From Rhabditoides inermis (lineage: Eukaryota > Nematoda > Chromadorea > Rhabditida > Rhabditidae): 64,000 nt of DNA. The position numbers and the translations under genes were made by a program. Below are positions 61,808 to 64,000 of this stretch, piece by piece. The stretch spans positions 118,501 to 182,500 of the forward strand of contig CAWZYM010000298.1 in assembly GCA_963966185.1 (NCBI GenBank). The letters run 5' to 3'. The notes under the pieces were generated by a model. That model was not told the origin of the DNA, did no database searches, and saw nothing but the letters and a program-made list of their open reading frames with translations. Each line of letters opens with the position of its first letter. Positions within the stretch are counted from its first letter, which is position 1.

Positions 61808-64000
61808 CTCTCTCATCAGAAGTGCATACCTGTTCCTCACTTTTTGTATGATTGTATGAATGATGACATGCCACTGTTTGCAAATGGACTTATCGTTCAT
61901 GAAAGATTGCTAATCCGAACAGTACACTCGATTTCCTCATACCGTGTCGATGGTTTTGTAGATGACCGCAGCAGCCACGCGCGCTTTCAGAACACACATC
62001 AGGTGAGGGCCTGGAAATCGATAAATTAATCAATAAATCAATAAAACAATACCCAGCAGTCCGAGGAAGTAGGCTCCTAGTCCGACAGTGTTGGTGACGA
62101 TGATCACACTGCCGGGAGTCTCGACCAGTCCGTTGAAGTGACCCCACACGCCGTACCTGGATATTGATTGGTTTATAAATTTATTGATTTATGCCCTTTG
62201 CGGCCGAATTGTGCGCAAATCGGGTAAAACGGCTGCAAATCTCCTTTCTCGGGTCTCCATTGAGCTACAGAGTTCTAGTTTAGCGGAATCGAACGCTCTA
62301 CTAGTGATCTATCAAACTGTATAGTTGGTTCTAATTGAAATCATGCTTTCACACCCCTTTCACACAATTACTATCGCGCATTGTCGCCGCTCGCGTGGAT
62401 ATGCAAATGCGAGTCTCGCCGACCGCTGATGAGTAGGGGTCAAAATCAGGGGTGTGAAACCAGGTCTTCTGAATGATTTCAAATGGAACCAACTATACAG
62501 TTCGATAGATCACTAGTAGAGCGTTTGATTCCGCTAAACTAAAACTCTGTAGCTCAACGGAGACCCGAGAAAGGAGCTTTGCAGCCATATTAGCCAATTT
62601 GCCGCAAAGGGCCGTTTGACAGGCCACCTCTGTACTTATGTTTTCTATTATTGACTCGCTGTTCTTATTCTTGAATAATGTTTCTTGCAGGTTTTTATTT
62701 TAAATTTGTTACGTTTCATCCATTGAATATCACCAATTTCTCAGAGGTATCACAATTTAGGTATTCAGGCAATACATTTTCTATTATCTTTGTCAACGTC
62801 ACCATCACAAGTCGGACATACAAGTACAATACTAAGAGGGGCGGGGCTTCGAGGGGCGGGGCGACTCACCACAGGGCGACGGCCATGACACAGTAGTATA
62901 CGAAGAACATCATTCCCACGAAGACTCCTTCGATGAAGAAGGCCTTCGCAGTGGGGCCGACTATGGCATCCAGACGGCACGAGTATCTGCAAAGGGGCGG
63001 GGCTAGAGGAGGCGGGACTACGGGATGGTTCCAGTTGGAATGAAATACCACGAATCGCTGATTACACATACAAATGCCCTTCAATTGTGTTTTTTCTAGT
63101 GAAACGCACGTGTAAAGAATCAGTTAGTCGGCCGAATTGCAATCGAAACGAGTGGAGAGAGAGAGAGAGTAAGGGAGAGAGAAAGGGGGAGACAGAGAGG
63201 GAGAGAGAGACAGACAACAGACAGAGACTCCTCTACCTGTCGAGCATCTGCCTCTCTCCGTTGCATGCCGCCACAGTCTTCGTGTTCATGAGTATCTCCT
63301 CTGCCAGTGCATTCGCATCTGACGACGCAGACAGAACACACTCGTTCGACGACTTTTGGGCCTGCAAAAACAAAGTTACAGTAGTTTAGTTATAGTAACT
63401 TTTCATCAATTCAGTCATAGTAGTTTAGTAATAGTTAGATAAATATCTCACCCTGGCCATCAGTCCCATTATCAGAGCGGATATGGGTCCCGTCGCGAAA
63501 ACAATCAGCGTCACCGCCCAGTCGATGAACAGACAGAAAATGGTAGCCGAGATGAACATGGAAATGCCTGAGGAACAATCGATATTCAATAAATACATCG
63601 ACACGTTCACTCACCCCTGGTGATCAATCCTATCTTTTCACCCATGCCGTCCTGAATGCGGTCAATGTTCCTGAAAGTGGAAGAGTGGGCGGGGCCAGTA
63701 TGGGCGGGACCTACTCGTTCAGCTGCGATGTGATGGTTCCAGCGTCGTGCCGATCGAACCAAGCCGCGTCTTGTCGAAGGACGGCACAAAGGAACTCACT
63801 GGGAAAAAGTTCTTTCACGCTCTCTCCCTCTCTCTCTCTCTCTCTCCTCCCTCTCTCCCCTCCCTCTCTCTTACCGTCGTATGGAATCGATAATGTTCTG
63901 GCATCCACGTTGAAGGATATAATTCTAGAAAATTGAAGTAAATAAATCACAAATTCTCCTTTTTTACCTGTATAATAGCCACTATAAAAATTGCGCCTCC
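56182..64000 (-). CDS. pgp: ABCB/P-glycoprotein transporter, 5' end beyond window
   Basis: Many small exons on the minus strand encode the rest of a full ABCB transporter; the visible part begins inside the first membrane domain (exon 64000-63968, [11 protein letters not shown]) and stops at 56182. Order: TMD1 with [20 protein letters not shown] and the [10 protein letters not shown] coupling helix; NBD1 with Walker [10 protein letters not shown] (about 61254-61280), signature [14 protein letters not shown] (about 60440-60485) and Walker [13 protein letters not shown] (60341-60376); a linker; TMD2; NBD2 with Walker A (about 57606-57639), signature (about 56984-57030) and Walker B (56624-56656). 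The C-terminus is [20 protein letters not shown]. Both ATP sites look complete. These pumps export hydrophobic drugs and xenobiotics. Introns often contain ATCGAT-rich stretches and one holds a MITE at 62193. Confidence 0.93.
61758..61810. repeat. (CT)n microsatellite in a pgp intron
   Basis: About 50 bp of CT on the plus strand (GA on the coding strand) within an intron just upstream of NBD1 coding exons. Confidence 0.9.
62193..62612. mobile_element. Foldback-type MITE in a pgp intron
   Basis: A 420-bp element with imperfect inverted arms of about 170 bp. The outer ends are GCCCTTTGCGGC/GCCGCAAAGGGC, and long blocks such as GTTTAGCGGAATC and CTACTAGTGATCTATC match between arms. The central part is short and non-coding. 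No target duplication could be read with confidence. Confidence 0.8.

Overview
This window is nematode genomic DNA. The evidence is a full-length major sperm protein gene (MSP is nematode-specific), a TASK-type TWK potassium channel, a ZEN-4-type kinesin-6, an apn-1-type endonuclease IV, many short introns, same-strand genes packed 200-530 bp apart as in nematode operons, and secreted glycine/tyrosine-rich peptide genes resembling the NLP/caenacin antimicrobial peptides. Introns and spacers carry very many (CT)n/(GA)n microsatellites. I cannot name the genus from sequence alone; a rhabditid-like nematode is the safest statement. All exon structures are read by eye from splice sites, reading frame and family similarity.

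Region 1 (1-18.7 kb) is an accessory cluster. Eight genes or gene relics (A1, A2, B, C1, C2, D1, D2, E) encode small secreted precursors: signal peptide, Pro/Ala/acidic propeptide, a basic cleavage site (KR or RRRR), then a GGY/GGF-rich peptide ending in aromatic-Gly-Lys/Arg. The first intron is phase 2 in every gene and lies just upstream of the cleavage site, so they are probably one family. The cluster grew by local duplication (A1/A2, C1/C2, D1/D2) and is full of transposons: a broken BEL/Pao element, a 5'-truncated RTE element with a mutated catalytic motif, a hAT-type MITE, a TA-flanked element with another MITE nested in it, a GC-rich MITE in the A1 promoter, and an inverted pair of tRNA-derived SINEs. 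Several insertions have an empty site in the duplicated paralogue.

Region 2 (18.9-27.1 kb) holds a TASK-like two-pore K+ channel (minus), a 2.8-kb repeat-rich spacer, and an SLC12A8-like cation-chloride cotransporter (plus).

Region 3 (27.2-37.4 kb) has seven minus-strand housekeeping genes spaced 208-526 bp apart. In transcription order they are an extended-PHD (TCF20/RAI1-like) protein, MIC19/CHCH-3, an ALYREF mRNA-export factor, an exostosin-like glycosyltransferase, two TMEM86/YhhN lysoplasmalogenase-like proteins, and ribosomal protein eL33. It looks like one or more operons. An MSP gene lies on the opposite strand inside an intron of the exostosin-like gene.

Region 4 (37.7-51.5 kb, plus) has zen-4 (20 exons), a long spacer with a tRNA-like element, an inositol hexakisphosphate kinase, and apn-1. 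Region 5 (52.2-64 kb, minus) has a GT31 beta-1,3-glycosyltransferase and an ABCB/P-glycoprotein transporter whose 5' end runs off the window.
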